Shown here one piece after another: positions 1 to 12,687 of a stretch of DNA of 64,000 nt (position 1 is the first letter of the stretch; every line of letters starts with the position of its first letter). The position numbers were made by a program, and so were the translations under genes. The stretch is from contig OY829544.1 of the NCBI GenBank assembly GCA_963691705.1, positions 43,359,917 through 43,423,916 of the forward strand, read 5' to 3'. The DNA comes from Viola odorata. Taxonomy: Eukaryota; Streptophyta; Magnoliopsida; Malpighiales; Violaceae. The notes below the pieces were generated by a model. The model was given only the letters and a program-made list of their open reading frames with translations, was not told where the DNA came from and did no database searches.

Positions 1-24
1 GTCGTTCCCTTTAGTCTTTAGGGT

Positions 25-31
25 TATAAAA
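25..31 (+). promoter_or_regulatory. TATA-like box upstream of aORF4 (copy E)
   Basis: TATAAAA lies about 175 bp before the first ATG of the antisense gene. The matching position in copy G (38,633-38,645) is also TATA-rich. The two flanks are otherwise alike, including the CCCACGTGCTTTCTT block just downstream. Confidence 0.45.
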
Positions 32-205
32 ACCCCCCACGTGCTTTCTTTTTTATCTTTTGTTACCTTTCTCTTTTGAAAAACGAAAAGAAAGAAAAGA
101 AAAGACAATTCCTCTTCTTCCTCCTATGATCCACCGCCGCCCGGGTGCTTCGATCTTCTTCTCACCACAGGTACCTTCCTCTCTATCCTTCTTTTAACCT
201 TGTGC

Positions 206-2538
206 ATGACTCGTAATCGCCGCTATTCCTGCTCTACTGGGGAGGGGGATATTGATACTACTGTTTCCACCATTGCTTCCACCGCCGTCCTTCGACGGCG
301 CCTGCGAAGCTATAATGCCACTCTCGACCAGTTGGAGGGGTATTCTACAGAAGTTGCCCTAAAGTCCCTTCGCCTTAATAGCGAATTACTTGGCAACCGT
401 AGGGTTCTTTATGCCAAAATGTTTCATTATGGTTTTCGACTACCTCTGGATCCTTTAATTGCCGAGTTACTCTCTGAATTTGATCTAAATGCTGCCCAAT
501 TGAGTCCAAACGCCTATTGTGGCATTTATGCTTTTATAGCCCTCTGTAGATATATAGGGAATGAATCTCCTTCCTTGTTGTTACTTCGCTCCCTTTTTCA
601 ATTATACCACCATAACAACGACATCATAGCGATATTGCCTCGCTATGATGTTGAAGCTCTAAACCCCTTTACCTGGAAGCTGTTATTCCTTGAATCTTCT
701 ATTGATGCTTGGAAAAAAAGATTCTTCATCATCAATCTGCCCCAGCCTTTGTGGCGGAGCGAGTTTAATCTAGTCATCAGGGATGCTGCCTGGGGTGGCA
801 GGCCAGAGTTAGGAACAGTTGACCAAGGCTGGCTGGACAAGCTACTCAACCTGTCGGGGATTCCTGGTGTTAGCACTCGCGAACTCGCGTGCCGGGGCGA
901 CATCTAGGATTGCATTCAAAGTGAGCACCGTCCCTTCGTTCGCTGTTCCACGTCAATACTAACTCTAATATTCTTTTCTTATCTCTACAGATCCTCCCGC
1001 CGGGTGGAAACCTGATTGTATCAAGAAAAGAGAGAGAAGAGCTCAGCAGAAGAGAGAAAAAAGGGCTCTTTCTGCCGCCTCGACTGGTGTCGCGACTGAT
1101 ACCAGCACGCGTCCACGTCTGCACCTGAGTCCTCTTCTCTTCCTGGAGCGGAGGCTACTGCCACATCAACTGCTGAGCCAATTTTCTCCCCTAGCATTGT
1201 TCCTACACGAGCGTCATCTTCTCGTCCTCCCCTTGCAAAAAAGAAAAAAAGAACTCTCCGCCTTCGCGTTATCGCTCCTACCCGTCCTCCTGTTCAGGTG
1301 GTTTTTTTACAAAATTTTCTCTGTTTATATATTTTTTGTTCGTTTCTTAATTCCCCTATTTCTTTTGCGCGTAGGATACCGCTGCTGTTGCCTCTTCCGC
1401 TACTCCTTCGCGCGACGGCATGGATTTGTCAGGTATTCTTGACCCCAAGCGACCGCGTCTTAATGAAGACTCCCCTTCAGCGAACGACTTTGCCGCTGGT
1501 CAGGAAAGGCAAGACGGCGCCACCAATATCGGCCCCTTGGTGGGTAATCAAGGCTCTGGTCTGGCAGGAAATGGGGCTACCTCTGCGCCGCTTCACTCTT
1601 CTTTTGCCGCGTCATCTCCTCCACCTGGAAATCCCTTGGACTTCCTGGAGGATCTTGCAGAGGAGGACTTTCCATCCCTACCAACTGGCGGTTTCAATAT
1701 TGACGCTGGACCATCTAATCGTTCCCCTCCGTCCCCTCCTGATGTCTTCTTCATTCCTGCTGCTGTTCAAACAATCTCTCCCTCTCTTCCCCCCATGGAC
1801 ACTCCGCGCATGGTGGCTGACCTAAGCACTATACTCTCTAGCGGAGCCGCCACCCATCAGGTTGATTTAAGTAATATTCGCCAGCGCGGGTTCCCAGTAT
1901 TGGGAGGTGACAGCTCCCTAGCGACATCCGCCTATCTGGCAGGGCATCTGTTGTCGGTTGAAGAGGAGGAGTAGGCCTTCCTCTCCGTTGCCGAGGGCGA
2001 GCAACTGCAGCAGATAAGGACCCAGCTGTTCTCTAGCTTTTAGGGCTTCCATTACTGGTCTAGGAATATGACGAGACGAATGAGCTCTCTCCAATCTTCC
2101 TCCCAGGAATGGTGCAACACTAATCACCAGCTCTTGGAAGAAATCAACAAGTACCAAAGGGAACTTAATAAAACTCAGGAAGAGCTGAGGAAGTGTGTTG
2201 AAGAGCGACAATGTGTGGAAGCCAGTTTAGGAGTTGCGAGGAAAGAGTTGGAAGAGGCCAAAGGACACCAGGCCACGAGGGATGCCGCCCTTCAAGAGGA
2301 GCAAAGTAAGAATGCCGCGCTTATGGAGGAAACAACGGACAAATGTAAATGGTTTCTGGAACAAACTGCAGGCCTCATGGCCGACTGCTTCATTGAGTGT
2401 CACGGCCACAATTTCTTCGACGCTGATGCCATCATCCGCCTCTTCAAGCAGAAGTCCGGGTTCCTCACGGAAGAGGGCTACCGCCAAGCGAAGAGGCCAC
2501 GGCATGACGAGGGGGACAACAGCATGCCCAGGCCGTAA
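206..2538 (+). pseudogene. aORF4, Transposase_28-like/coiled-coil extra gene, copy E (broken)
   Basis: This extra gene lies opposite to pol; its function is unknown. Three exons can be read: 206-920, 991-1,297 and 1,375-2,538, with GT-AG introns of 70 and 77 bp. Exon 1 resembles the 'putative gypsy type transposon' domain (Transposase_28), with blocks such as YAKMFHYGFRLPLDPL and AAQLSPNAY. Exon 2 is basic. Exon 3 begins Ser/Pro-rich and ends in an E/K/Q-rich coiled coil (about 2,080-2,330). ATG at 206 is chosen because copy G starts at the same place. The copy is dead: TAG at 905-907 (copy G has CAG), a 1-nt deletion in exon 2 near 1,100, and TAG at 1,972-1,974 and 2,041-2,043. Exon 3 has the same length as in G (1,164 nt), which supports the exon model. 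The domain name is from family memory, not a search. Confidence 0.75.
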
Positions 2539-2934
2539 ATGTCACTTCTCTTTTTGTCCATCGGGCGCCCGGACTTCTTTGCCCTTTTTGTATTTTTGGG
2601 GCCTTTTGTTTAGACAAGTATCCCCTCTTGCATAAACAGTTTGCACAATTGGCCATCATTTTACTTTATCGATGATCTTTCTCACTTTACTTTCGTTAGC
2701 CCCTCTTTCAAAACTGGTTGCCACCGTTGAACTGATGTTGCCTGCGCCTTCGAACTTCCCTTGCGGAGTCACAACAAGCCATGTCGTCGCGCGTTTCTCT
2801 CCGCGCAATAGGGTAGATCCGCTCCTTACCATTATCTCGTACCGTGCTTGAGACGACTGGATCTCCCCTTTAGACGCTCTGCCTCTCCGCAACGTCATTA
2901 TTTTCCAAGTGCTCCATCACTTTCACACTTTACT
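2539..2934. other. Spacer after aORF4, no gene seen
   Basis: This AT-rich spacer between the end of aORF4 and the first repeats of the inter-gene block shows no reading frame with family resemblance. Copy G has a much shorter spacer at the equivalent place (56,411-56,510). Confidence 0.5.
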
Positions 2935-3178
2935 AAATTTTCTGCACATTTTACTTATAACTTTCGTTAGTAGTGACATATTCCTGAAAAGTCTTAGTTA
3001 CCTTGGGCCATTGTCGCGCGCGTGCTCCCCACTTACTTAGCGCAGTCCTTCTGAGATGTCGCTTGTGCCGAATTTTCTGCACATTTTCACTTATCATTTA
3101 CATTAGTAGCGACACCTACTAAAATATCTTAATTACCTTGGGGTGTGGGCGCGTATTTCCCCAACTCACTTGGCGCGA
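2935..3178 (-). repeat. About 120-bp tandem repeat, 2 copies
   Basis: Two imperfect copies each begin with TTTTCTGCACATTTT, continue through a TAGT(A)GCGACA-type block and CTTAATTACCTTGGGG, and end near GATGTCGCTTGTG. Element G holds three copies of the same unit (56,510-56,880), so copy number varies between relatives. Confidence 0.7.
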
Positions 3179-3289
3179 TCTCCCCCGATGTCGCTAGTGT
3201 CACGTACTCTTCCAGCCAAACTTCACCGGGTTTGTCCCTTCCGGTTACTAGCTGGGGTACCGTGACTTCTCGCATTTCCTCAGTCGGCC

Positions 3290-3800
3290 GGGAAGTGCCA
3301 CCTCTCAGTGTGCCGCCTGATCAGGGCCGGCCATCACGAGGATAGGACTTTTCACTTCCTCAGCGTTGTCCTTGCACCTCGGAACGTGCCCCTTCTTTAC
3401 GAGGTGCCTATGTTAGCGCTACCATCGTAAGGATAGGATTTTCACTTGCGAGGTGGAGTTTTTATCTTCCCTAGGGTCGTGCCTCACTTAATGATCATCC
3501 GCCTATGTGAGCTCGGGCTGTCACAAGGATAGGACTTTACACCCCAGGGGAGTCGGGGCGTGCCCTCTCTGGGTTTCCCCAGGATAGGATTTTTCACTCC
3601 CGACAGTGCTGGAGCGTGTCTCGTCTTAGCGAGCCGCCTGATCAAGGCCGGCCTCACAAGGCCAGAATTTTTCACTTCTAGCACCATATATTTCCAGGAT
3701 CGTCGGGGCATGCCTCGTCTTGACGACCCATCTGCATTAGCCCATTCTGCCCCAAGGCTAGGACTTTTCACCCCCGACATCCTCCTTTCCTTGTTATCTG
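3290..3800 (-). repeat. 80-90 bp degenerate repeats in the pol 3' UTR
   Basis: Several degenerate units share AGGATAGGATTTTTCACT and a GTGCCTC(G)TCTTA(A/G) block. The same unit recurs in G (about 57,000-57,480), A (48,798-49,290) and, reversed, B (17,300-17,815). It is therefore a family-wide feature of the region where pol and the antisense genes converge. Confidence 0.65.
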
Positions 3801-3854
3801 CACATTACACAGACAACCAACAAGGAACAAGAAATATTTCCACAACAATTGTTA

Positions 3855-4483
3855 GACCATGCCCAACGGCATGTCAATTTCATAATTTCAATTTCTAGAC
3901 CATGCCCAACGGCATGTCACATTCCAATTTCAATTTCTAGACCATGCCCAACAGCATGTCAATTCCAATTTCAATTTCTAGACCATGCCCAACGGCATGT
4001 CAATTTCATAATTTCAATTTCTAGACCATGCCCAACGGCATGTCAAATTTCAATTTCAATTTCTAGACCATGCCCAACGGCATGTCAATTTCATAATTTC
4101 AATTTCTAGACCATGCCCAACGGCATGTCAATTTGCATAATTTCAATTTCTAAACCATGCCCAACGGTATGTCAATTTTCATAATTTCAATTTCTATTTC
4201 ATAATTTCAATTTATAAACCATGCCCAACGACATGTCAATTTTCATAATTTTAATTTCTAAACCATGCCCAACGGCATGTCAATTTTCATAATTTTAATT
4301 TCTAAACCATGCCCTCAATTTCTAAACCATGCCCAACGGCATGTCAATTTTCATAATTTCAATTTCTAAACCATGCCCGACGGTATGTCAATTTTCATAA
4401 TTTTAATTTCTAAACCATGCCCAACGGCATGTCAATTTTCATAATTTCAATTTCTAAACCATGCCCAAACGGCATGTTAAATT
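3855..4483 (-). repeat. Minisatellite with CATGCC..GGCATG hairpin units, about 15 copies
   Basis: Units of roughly 40-46 bp each carry the inverted repeat CATGCC-caac-GGCATG followed by an AT-rich linker (CAATTTCATAATTTCAATTT). I count 15 copies, one truncated. The array runs into the last codons of the E integrase. Reading frames across it are by-products of the repeat. Confidence 0.85.
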
Positions 4484-7185
4484 CTAGCATGATATAATTT
4501 TAATTGAGCAATATTCCATGAGTTAGGTAAGGGAGTACCGTTAAGCGTTTCGAGGTGATACGCCCCCTTTCCGATAACACGAGTGACGCGGTACGGGCCT
4601 TCGCAGTTTGAGCTAAGTTTCCACATTCGTTGGCCCGCCACCCGTTTGTCCCTGAGCACAAGGTCTCCCGCCTTGAGCAGCCGCTCCTTAACATGTCTGT
4701 TGTGATACCGCGCCATTCTTCTTTTGTAGTGCATTATTTTCAAGAGGGCTTCCTCGCGCGCCTCAGGCAGCGTATCGAGGTTAGCTCGTAACCTCTCCTC
4801 GTTTAATTCCTTCTTGAAATATTCCACCCTTAAGCTTAGGGTGCCAATTTCGACAGGCGTTACTGCTTCGGTACCAAAAGCCATTGCAAAGGGCGTTTCC
4901 CCCGTACTAGTTTTAACTGTCATGCGGTAAGCCCACATTACATAGGGTAGCTCGTCTGGCCACTTCTTTTTCGACCCCTCAAGATTTTTCTTAATACCGC
5001 TCAGTATGCTTCAGTTGGTTACCTCCACCTGGCCGTTAGTCCGAGGATGAGCCACAGAGGAAAACCTCTATTTGATCTAGAATTCTTCACATTGCTCTTT
5101 GAAGAAGCGGCTGGTAAACTGTGCCCCGTTGTCAGTAACTAACACGCGAGGCACCCCGAAATGCATGATCACTTGGTGCTTAAAGAAGTGCCATACCTTC
5201 TCCGTCGTAATACTGGCTACCGCTTTCGCTTCTGCCCATTTCGTAAAGTGTCCACTGCCACAATTACAAATTTCAGTTGAGACCTGGCCTTAGGAAAAGG
5301 GGCTAAAATATCGATTCCCCACTTGGCAAAAGGACAAGGTGCCACGATCTGAGATATTTCAGTGGCGGGTCGTCGAGGGATTTTGGCAAATTCTTGACAC
5401 TTATGGCATGATTGCGCAAAGTTGTTACAATCCCTGCGAATAGTGGGCCAATAGAATCCTGACCGGAACACCTGCGCGGCCATGGTACCACCCGACACGT
5501 GCATACCGCAGATGCCTTCATGAATCTCGCGTAGGGTATGGAGGCCTTCTTGTTCCGTTATACATTTTGCGGCTGGGTGCGAGAAATATCTCCGAATTAA
5601 CTCCCCATCATAATAAGTGCACCTTGCCGCTTGCTTCAGCACTTTTTTCTTCTCTGTACTGTCGCTCGGCAACTCGTCGTGCTTCAAAAATTTTATCACA
5701 GGGACCCTCCAGTCCTTTTCAATCTCCTCCACACATAGTGACAGTTGTTCCTCCATGAAGGACGGTAATGACCTTTCCTCATAGTAGACGTCTTCTGGTA
5801 TGACAGCCTCCTAATTAGCTGCCGCCTTGGTAAGATTATCCGCCTCGGTATTGTCCTCCCACGGAATGTGTTCAAAAGTAACACACACGCCGCTTTGTTC
5901 CATTTCTGCCAATTCCCTTTTCACTTTCGAGAGGTATTGCGCCATGATCGGTTCTCTAGCTTGGGAATGTCCCAAGACTTGATCAATTATCAACTTGGAG
6001 TCCCCTCATATTTTCAACCGTGGGGCTCCTGCTACCAGGTCGTTTTCAATTTTAGCGAAGAGGCTCCTTCCTACTCTAAGCCCCGCCAATAACGCTTCGT
6101 ACTCTGCTGCGTTGTTGGACAATGGTTACAGGATTCTAATGGCGTGCCGCACCTGCACATCATGTGGCCCGATCATGTATATGCCAGCTCCCGCCAGCTC
6201 TTGATTTTTGGCGCTATCCACATAGATGACCCATACGTCCGCGGGGGCTTCTGTGGGTAGGATCTTTGCGTCGAGCTTTGTACTGTAATCCATATTGTTC
6301 CAGCTCAATTGACCAAATCAACATCCTCCCCGAGGATTCTGGTTTCCTAAAAATTCTTCTCAAAGGCTGATCCGTGAGCACGATGACTGGATGGGCCTGG
6401 AAGTACTTGTCCATCTTTCGTGTGGACTGTAGCAGGGCGAATGCCACCTTCTCAATGTGGGTGTATCGCACCTCGGCATCTTTTAACACATGGCTAACAA
6501 AGAAGACGGGGCGGTGGGCGTGATTATCCTCCCGGACTAAAACGGCACTGACCACTTCATCCGCGACGCCGAGGTACAAGAATAGGGTGTCGCCCGGTTC
6601 CGGTCGTGTTAGTACCAAGTCGGACGACAAGTATGTTTTCAAACCTACGAACGCCTCATCGCACTCTTGCGTCCATCCGAAAGAATCTTTCTTGCGTATG
6701 ACTTTAATGAACGGCAAACACTTCTCGCCCTGCTTAGAGATGAACCGTCCCAGAGCAATGACGCGTCCTGTTAACCTCTAAACTTCCTGGAGGGTTCGCG
6801 GCGATACCATATCATGGATAGCCTTAATCTTTGACGGGTTCGGCTGGATGCCCTTTTGGCTTACCACATACCCCAAGAATTTTCCCGTTTGAAATGCAAA
6901 CGCGCACTTGTGGGGGTTCAACTTTATCTGGTACTTCCTCAATGTATCAAACACTTCCTGCAAATCGGCCTGATGGTCGCTGAAACTTCTACTTTTGACC
7001 AATAGATCATCTATGTATGCCTCTAAATTTTTCCCTATTTGCTTTTCAAACACTTTGTTGGCCATACGCTGGAAGGTCGCCCCTGCATTCTTTAAGCCAA
7101 ACGGCATTGTCGTGTAGCAATAGGTGGCCTTCGGAGTTATAAATGCCGTCTTTTCCTCATCTTTCTTGGCCATAGGAATTTGATG
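4477..7185 (-). pseudogene. pol: pol of element E: RT, two RNase H, integrase (broken)
   Basis: In minus-strand order: the RT C-terminal half (from HQIPMAKKDEEK, AYIDD at the active site), connection and first RNase H, remnants of the second RNase H, integrase zinc finger, DDE core and C-terminal domain ending RLKLYHARI. Breaks seen: a stop near 6,778 in a block that reads VKEIQKLTG in A; a deletion with frame change around 6,240-6,290 that removes the linker before the second RNase H; a 1-nt frameshift near 5,235 in the VAVDYF motif; and stops near 5,030-5,075. The 5' part (gag, protease, RT N-terminus) is missing because of the join to F. Confidence 0.9.
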
Positions 7186-10100
7186 TGTTCGCATGGTCAT
7201 ATGAGGACATGCCAGGCCTCGACCCCAGCATAGTTGAGCACCAGATCCCGTTGAAACCTGAATTCAAGCCGGTAAAGCAAAAGCTTTGAAGGATGCATCC
7301 CGACATCTTTCTGAAGATCAAAGAGGAGGTCGCCAAGCAGCTAGATGTGGGTTTCCTGAGAGTTGCGGAATATCCAGAATGGGTTGCTAATATCGTTCCT
7401 GTGCCCAAGAAAGATGGGAGGGTTCACATGTGTGTGGATTTTCGCGATCTCAATCAGGCTAGTCCCAAGGATGATTTCCCGCTCCCCCATATTGACACCC
7501 TAGTAGATAATGCCGCCTATAATGACATGTTCTCTTTCATGGATGGTTTTTCAGGATACAATCAGATCAAGATGGCTCCTGAAGACAGTGAGAAAATGAC
7601 CTTCATCACGCCATGGGGAACTTTTTGTTACAAGGTTATACCCTTTAGACTAAAGAACGCGGGAGCTACTTACCAGCGTGCTGTTGTCATCCTCTTCCAT
7701 GATATGATGCATAAAGAGGTTGAGATATATGTCGATGACATGATAGCTAAATCTCGGGGAGCTCATGATCATGTAGAAGTCTTGAGAAAGGTACTCGAAA
7801 GACTAAGGAGGTACCAGTTGCGGTTGAATCCGGCGAAGTGTACTTTGGGAGTTACATCCGGGAAGTTGTTGGGGTTCATGGTCAGCAGTAGGGGCATAGA
7901 GGTAGACCCCGGCAAAGTAAGGGCAATTCAGGAGCTACCTTCTCCCAAAACAGAAAAAGAGGTACGAAGTTCCTTAGGACGCATAAACTATATCGCCCGC
8001 TTCATTAGCCATCTGACACTCACTTGTGAGCCAATGTTTAAAATGCTGAGAAAGAATGGAAATGCTGAATGGGATGAGGATTGCCAAAAGGCTTTTGAGA
8101 GGATCAAAACATATCTGCAGACTCCTCCAGTTTTAGTCCCCCTTACGCCGGTATGTCTTTTACTGGTGTATTTAACGGTCACAGCGGTTTCCATGGGATG
8201 TGTATTAGGGCAGCATGACAAATCTAGGAGGCGCGAGCAAGCCATTTACTATCTGAGTAAGAAGTTCAATGAGTGTGAGATGCGATACTCCATGTTAGAA
8301 CGAACGTGCTGCGCCCTAGCATGGAGTGCTCGAAGACTCAGGCAATATATGTTGTATTACACGACGTGGCTGATTTCTTGCATGGATCCTTTGAAGTACA
8401 TCTTCGAGAAGCCTTATTTGTCAAGCCGAATCTGTAGATGACAGGTCTTGCTGGCTGAATATGAGATTATATATATGACACGAAAAGTGGTCAAAGCAAG
8501 CGCTCTCACCGATCACTTGGCCGACTATGCTATGGACGAGTATGAACCTCTAGAGTTTGACTTCCCTGATGAAGATATCGTGATTATTGACGCTGAGTAT
8601 ATGGACGATGCTGAGGATTGGTGGATTATGTTTTTTGATGGCGCAGTAAATCTTTCAGGAAGCGGAGTGGGTGTTGTTGTTATAGCCCTAGATGGTCATC
8701 AATTCCCCATAGCATGCAAATTGAACTTCTCGTGCACAAATAACATCGCCGAATACGAGGCATGCGTCAACGGGCTGATGACTGCGATTGATTTTAAGGT
8801 AAGGAAGTTAAAAGTCTTCGGGGACTCAACTCTCGTCATCTATCAAGCCCAAGATTTGTGGCAGACCAAAGATTCAAAGTTGATACCTTATCAGAGGCTG
8901 CTCACCAAACTTATAGAAAAGTTTGAAGAGATCAAGTTTGATCGGATTGATCGAGAAAAGAATTCTTTCGCAGACGCATTAGCCACTCTGACTTCAATGT
9001 TCAAATTGGAATGCGGAATAATGCTTCAGCCTCTGAGGGTAGAGGTAAGGGAGACGCCAACATGTTGTACATTAGAAGATGAGCCTGATGGGAAGCCATG
9101 GTACCATGATCTTGTGCGCTTCATCAAACATCGGGAATACCCACTAGGGGCAAGCCAGAGTAGCAAGAAAACCCTTCAGCGTCTGGCTTTAGACTTCTAC
9201 CTTGACGGTGAAGTTCTATACAAGAGAAGAGCGGATGGAGTCTTACTTCGTTGTGTCACCACTTCTGAAGCTAGGCAGATCATAGCAGAAATCCACGATG
9301 GAGTTTGCTCCACACATGCTAGTGGTCATATGATGGCAAGGCAAATCATAAGACGAGGCTATTTTTGGCTCACCATCGAACGAGATTGCATCGACTACTT
9401 CAGAAGATGCCACAAATGCCAAATTTATGCCGATCATCTCAACGCCCCTCCAGCTCCTCTTTTTAACATGACGTCGCCTTAGCCCTTTGCAATATGGGGA
9501 ATTGACATCATCGGCCAAATCCATCCAAAAGCTTCTAATGGTCATCGCTTCATCCTTGTTGCAATTGATTATTTCACCAAATGGGGGGAAGCTACCTCGT
9601 ACTCGAATATCACTGCCAAGACAACTGTGCGATTCATTGAGAAGAATATCATCTGTCGCTACGGGGCCCCTGAGACGATCATCACAGATAATGGCACTAA
9701 TCTGAATGGGAAGCTGATTAATGATCTGTGCCAACGGTGGAAAATAAAGCATCGAAATTCTTCACCATACCGTCCGAAGATGAACGGCGCAGTCGAGGCT
9801 GCCAATAAAAACTTGAAAAAGATCATCCATAAGATGGTCGTCACTCACAATAACTGGCACGACATGCTTCCTTTTGCTTTGCACGCCTATCGGATTGCAA
9901 TCCGCACCTCCACGGGAGCAACTCCTTATTCTCTGGTTTACGGTATGGAAGCGGTGATTCCTCTCGAGGTGGAAATTCCTTCCCTCTGGGTTTTGGCAGA
10001 ATCTGGAGTTGAAGAGTCTGATTGGGCAAGGGTCAGGTATGAACAGTTGAATCTGATCTCGGAAAAGCGATTGGCTGCCATGTGTCATGTCCAATTGTAT

Positions 10101-10346
10101 CAGAAGAGAATGGCTAACGCCTACAACAAGAAGGTACGACCCTGTGAGTTCAAAGCTGGAGATTTGGTGCTAAAGAAAATTCTCCCCCATCAAGAAGAAG
10201 GTTAAGGGAAATGGGCCCCTCAGTATGAAGGCCTATACGTAGTCAAGAGTGCATTTTCGGGAGGCACTCTAATGCTCACCACTATGGATGGGGACGATTT
10301 ACCGAGACCAGTAAACTCTGATGCTGTTAAGATGTACTTTGCTTAG
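7183..10346 (+). pseudogene. pol: pol of Ogre-like element F (four nonsense codons)
   Basis: One frame runs almost the whole length. RT has the YVDD active site at 7,728-7,739. A first RNase H follows, then a second RNase H with its acidic residues visible (FFDGA, NIAEYEA, GDST, FADAL). Next are an integrase H-H-C-C zinc finger (CHKC) and the DDE core (WGIDIIG, ITDNG, AVEAA). The frame is stopped by TGA 7,287-7,289, TGA 8,439-8,441, TAG 9,480-9,482 and TAA 10,203-10,205, and ends at TAG 10,346. The usual PFGLKNAG of RT reads PFRLKNAG. Two RNase H domains place it in the Tat/Ogre group. Gag, protease and the RT N-terminus are lost at 7,183. Confidence 0.9.
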
Positions 10347-11538
10347 AAATGAGAGGTTTTAATTGAAAGACATAGGTTTTTTTTCAAGACAAGACAATTT
10401 AATGTCTAATCTTGAATTAGTAAAATAAGAACTTTCTCAAAATCGCACTTCTCAAATTTTTTTCTGCTAAGTTATTTTTCGAAACGGCAAGAGAGAATGC
10501 AGTACCCACCAATTCCGGAGGACCGCTTGACCAATTGAGTTTAAACTAACATCATTAATCAATGCTAGCCTTGCAGGAATTGAATGATCTTGAGCCCCTG
10601 CCATCCACATTATCACTGCAAGAATGTTGATTAAACATACTTAATGCGGTCGGGTTCGGTGATGTACTGACAGGTATATCCGTCATGGCTCCTAAATACA
10701 AAAGACGAAAGGATCAAATTCACAAAACTCATTCCAGGTCGGTGATTGGATCTGACCATTGGCTGCCGCCGTTGCACACGTTCATAGAAGTCCACTTACC
10801 CCTTACCTCTTTAAATTTTTGTACAACTATTCATTCCCGCATTAGGGGCAATTCTTTTTATTTATTTATTCATAAATTTTCATGAGTGGTCATACCCTCA
10901 CATTTTTTTGTAAAAAATTGCTAAAACTGTTAAGATTTGTTACAAAATGTGCATAAGATTCTTTGAATAAAATCCACACTACCTTCAAAATTTTCAAACC
11001 TTCCGTAGATTGAGCATGTTCAACATGTTATTGCATCATGGATAACTGGTACATCCATTCGAAATTGTATGCCATGCGTGATCTCGCCTGCTAGCTCTTA
11101 TATCTGCAGTATGTTTAGATGTAAGCAGTCATACATACATCCCTGTGAGCATTTTGGGCCTCCACGCCATACTTCTTTCATGAGTGCAAATGCCCAAACT
11201 AGGTGCTAGTAGATTTGCATAATATCCTGGGTACATGCACCATCAGACATGGGATAGCTGTAAGATGACAGAGGACTTTGCTCTTTGCTTCCACCTTTCT
11301 TTGGTCTTCTCATTCTTTTGTCTCCACTTAAACTCCCTAAATAATGAGTAGTGCCCAACTAAGCTTGGTAACAGAAGAAAATGTACACATCGAAAATGGT
11401 TTGCACAAGAGGAGTTGCAAAATCTTTGAGGATTGCTAATGGTCAACACCGGAAGAAGGCCAAAAATCAAGACTTAAAGGCCTCTGCCAAAGACTGAAAT
11501 GACGACGGACAAGACAAAAATTGTACCCGCTTTACTCG
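10347..11538 (+). other. 3' untranslated tail of element F
   Basis: AT-rich non-coding DNA directly after pol. Short open frames here have no family resemblance. I see no LTR ends or other genes. Confidence 0.5.
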
Positions 11539-11865
11539 GAAAAAAAAAAGAAAAAAAAGAAAAAAAAGAAAAGAAAAAAGAGAAAAAGGAAAAAAAGAGT
11601 ACAAAAATGGTCAAAGGTCAACAAAATGGTCTCAAAAAAAGAGATCATTTTCAATGAAAATTCAAAAATGGTCCTAAGTCAACAAGAAATGGACCCAAAA
11701 CAAAAGGAGATCATTTCCAATGAAACTTTAAAAAATTGGCACTTCGTCAACGACAAATGATGGTCTCAACAGTAAAAGAGATCATTCCCTGCAAAGATTC
11801 AAAAACCGGTGCGCTTCGTCAACAACAAATGGTAATCTCAAAGAAAGAGCATCCTCAAGAAAAGC
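11539..11865 (+). repeat. Polypurine stretch and 75-80 bp tandem repeats
   Basis: An A/G-only stretch (about 11,539-11,605) precedes three to four degenerate units. Each has GAGATCATT(T/C)(T/C)CA(A/G)TGAAA-like, ATGGTC(T/C)(T/C)A and GTCAACAA blocks. A polypurine tract is expected before a 3' LTR, but this one is A-rich and inside the repeat tail, so its role is uncertain. Confidence 0.55.
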
Positions 11866-12687
11866 TAAAGAACTTGTACACCTTACTTTCGTCTAGCAAC
11901 CTCAGTTGTGCACTGCTCATTAAAACCCTATTTTCTTCTGCTAAACAACATTCTCCTTTCTAAATAGACTTCTTCTTTCTGTCTAAACACTTTATTTCCT
12001 TTCTCTTGCAAAGTCCTTTTGATTATATGAAGGCCCATGCATGTGCATCTTCATTTGAAGTTTATTCACTCGGATTGACATTGCAAATCTGATTTTGTGC
12101 TATGTTTGTTGCATTTCTATGAGTGTAAACACGCAGCCTTGTTTCTAAGTGTGAGCAAAAACACCAATATCTGGTGAGGATAGCTTATGTCTAAATGATG
12201 TGGGAAAGTCTTGTCCTTGAGGTCGTTATCTCCTGGCAAGATGTAGATGCTTTTCTAGGCTTGTATCAAGCATGCTTATATGATAGAAACGGGATGGCGT
12301 GTTCTCCAGAAATGCATAAACTTGTTGAACCTTCTCCGGATAGGGAAGTTGTTTTTATAAAATACTGGGGGCAAACCTTAGGGTAGTGTGGGAATACCTT
12401 TCATATACAACATACATGATTTGATCTCATTGAATTTTCCATTTATCAATTGATTTCTCTTTTTCCATCCATTACTGCTTCGTGTTTGTTCCCTCCCTAT
12501 TTGCAGGATACAGATACGCGTCAATGGAATCTCACACTATGATCAATCTCCGCCAACAAATCCATCCAACACCCGAATGGAGTACGTTACTACTCCTCAA
12601 TCAACTTCGTGTGGCGGCCCATCTTCCCCACCGTCCAACCAAACATTCGAATGAAGGTACGTTACCACTTCCCTCTTCACTTATTTT
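11866..12687 (+). other. Non-repetitive part of element F tail
   Basis: No gene is visible. AATACTGGGGGCAAACC near 12,360 resembles the G-rich edge often found before Tat/Ogre LTRs, but no matching second LTR lies in the window. Confidence 0.4.

Larger units (their letters stand above)
1..7184 (-). mobile_element. Tat-lineage Ty3/gypsy element E (partial)
   Basis: A minus-strand pol remnant (4,477-7,185) lies tail to tail with a plus-strand extra gene (206-2,538). Tandem repeats fill the gap between them. The left end, including any 3' LTR, is outside the window. On the right the element stops inside reverse transcriptase, where it is fused to element F. The gene order matches element G closely, so E and G are two copies of one family. 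Lineage is inferred from pol similarity within the window and from the second RNase H domain typical of Tat elements. Confidence 0.85.

Noticed and set aside
3855..4483. Regularly spaced palindromic repeats that look like a CRISPR array
   Set aside because: The spacers are also repeats, the DNA is clearly a plant retrotransposon, and no cas genes are present.
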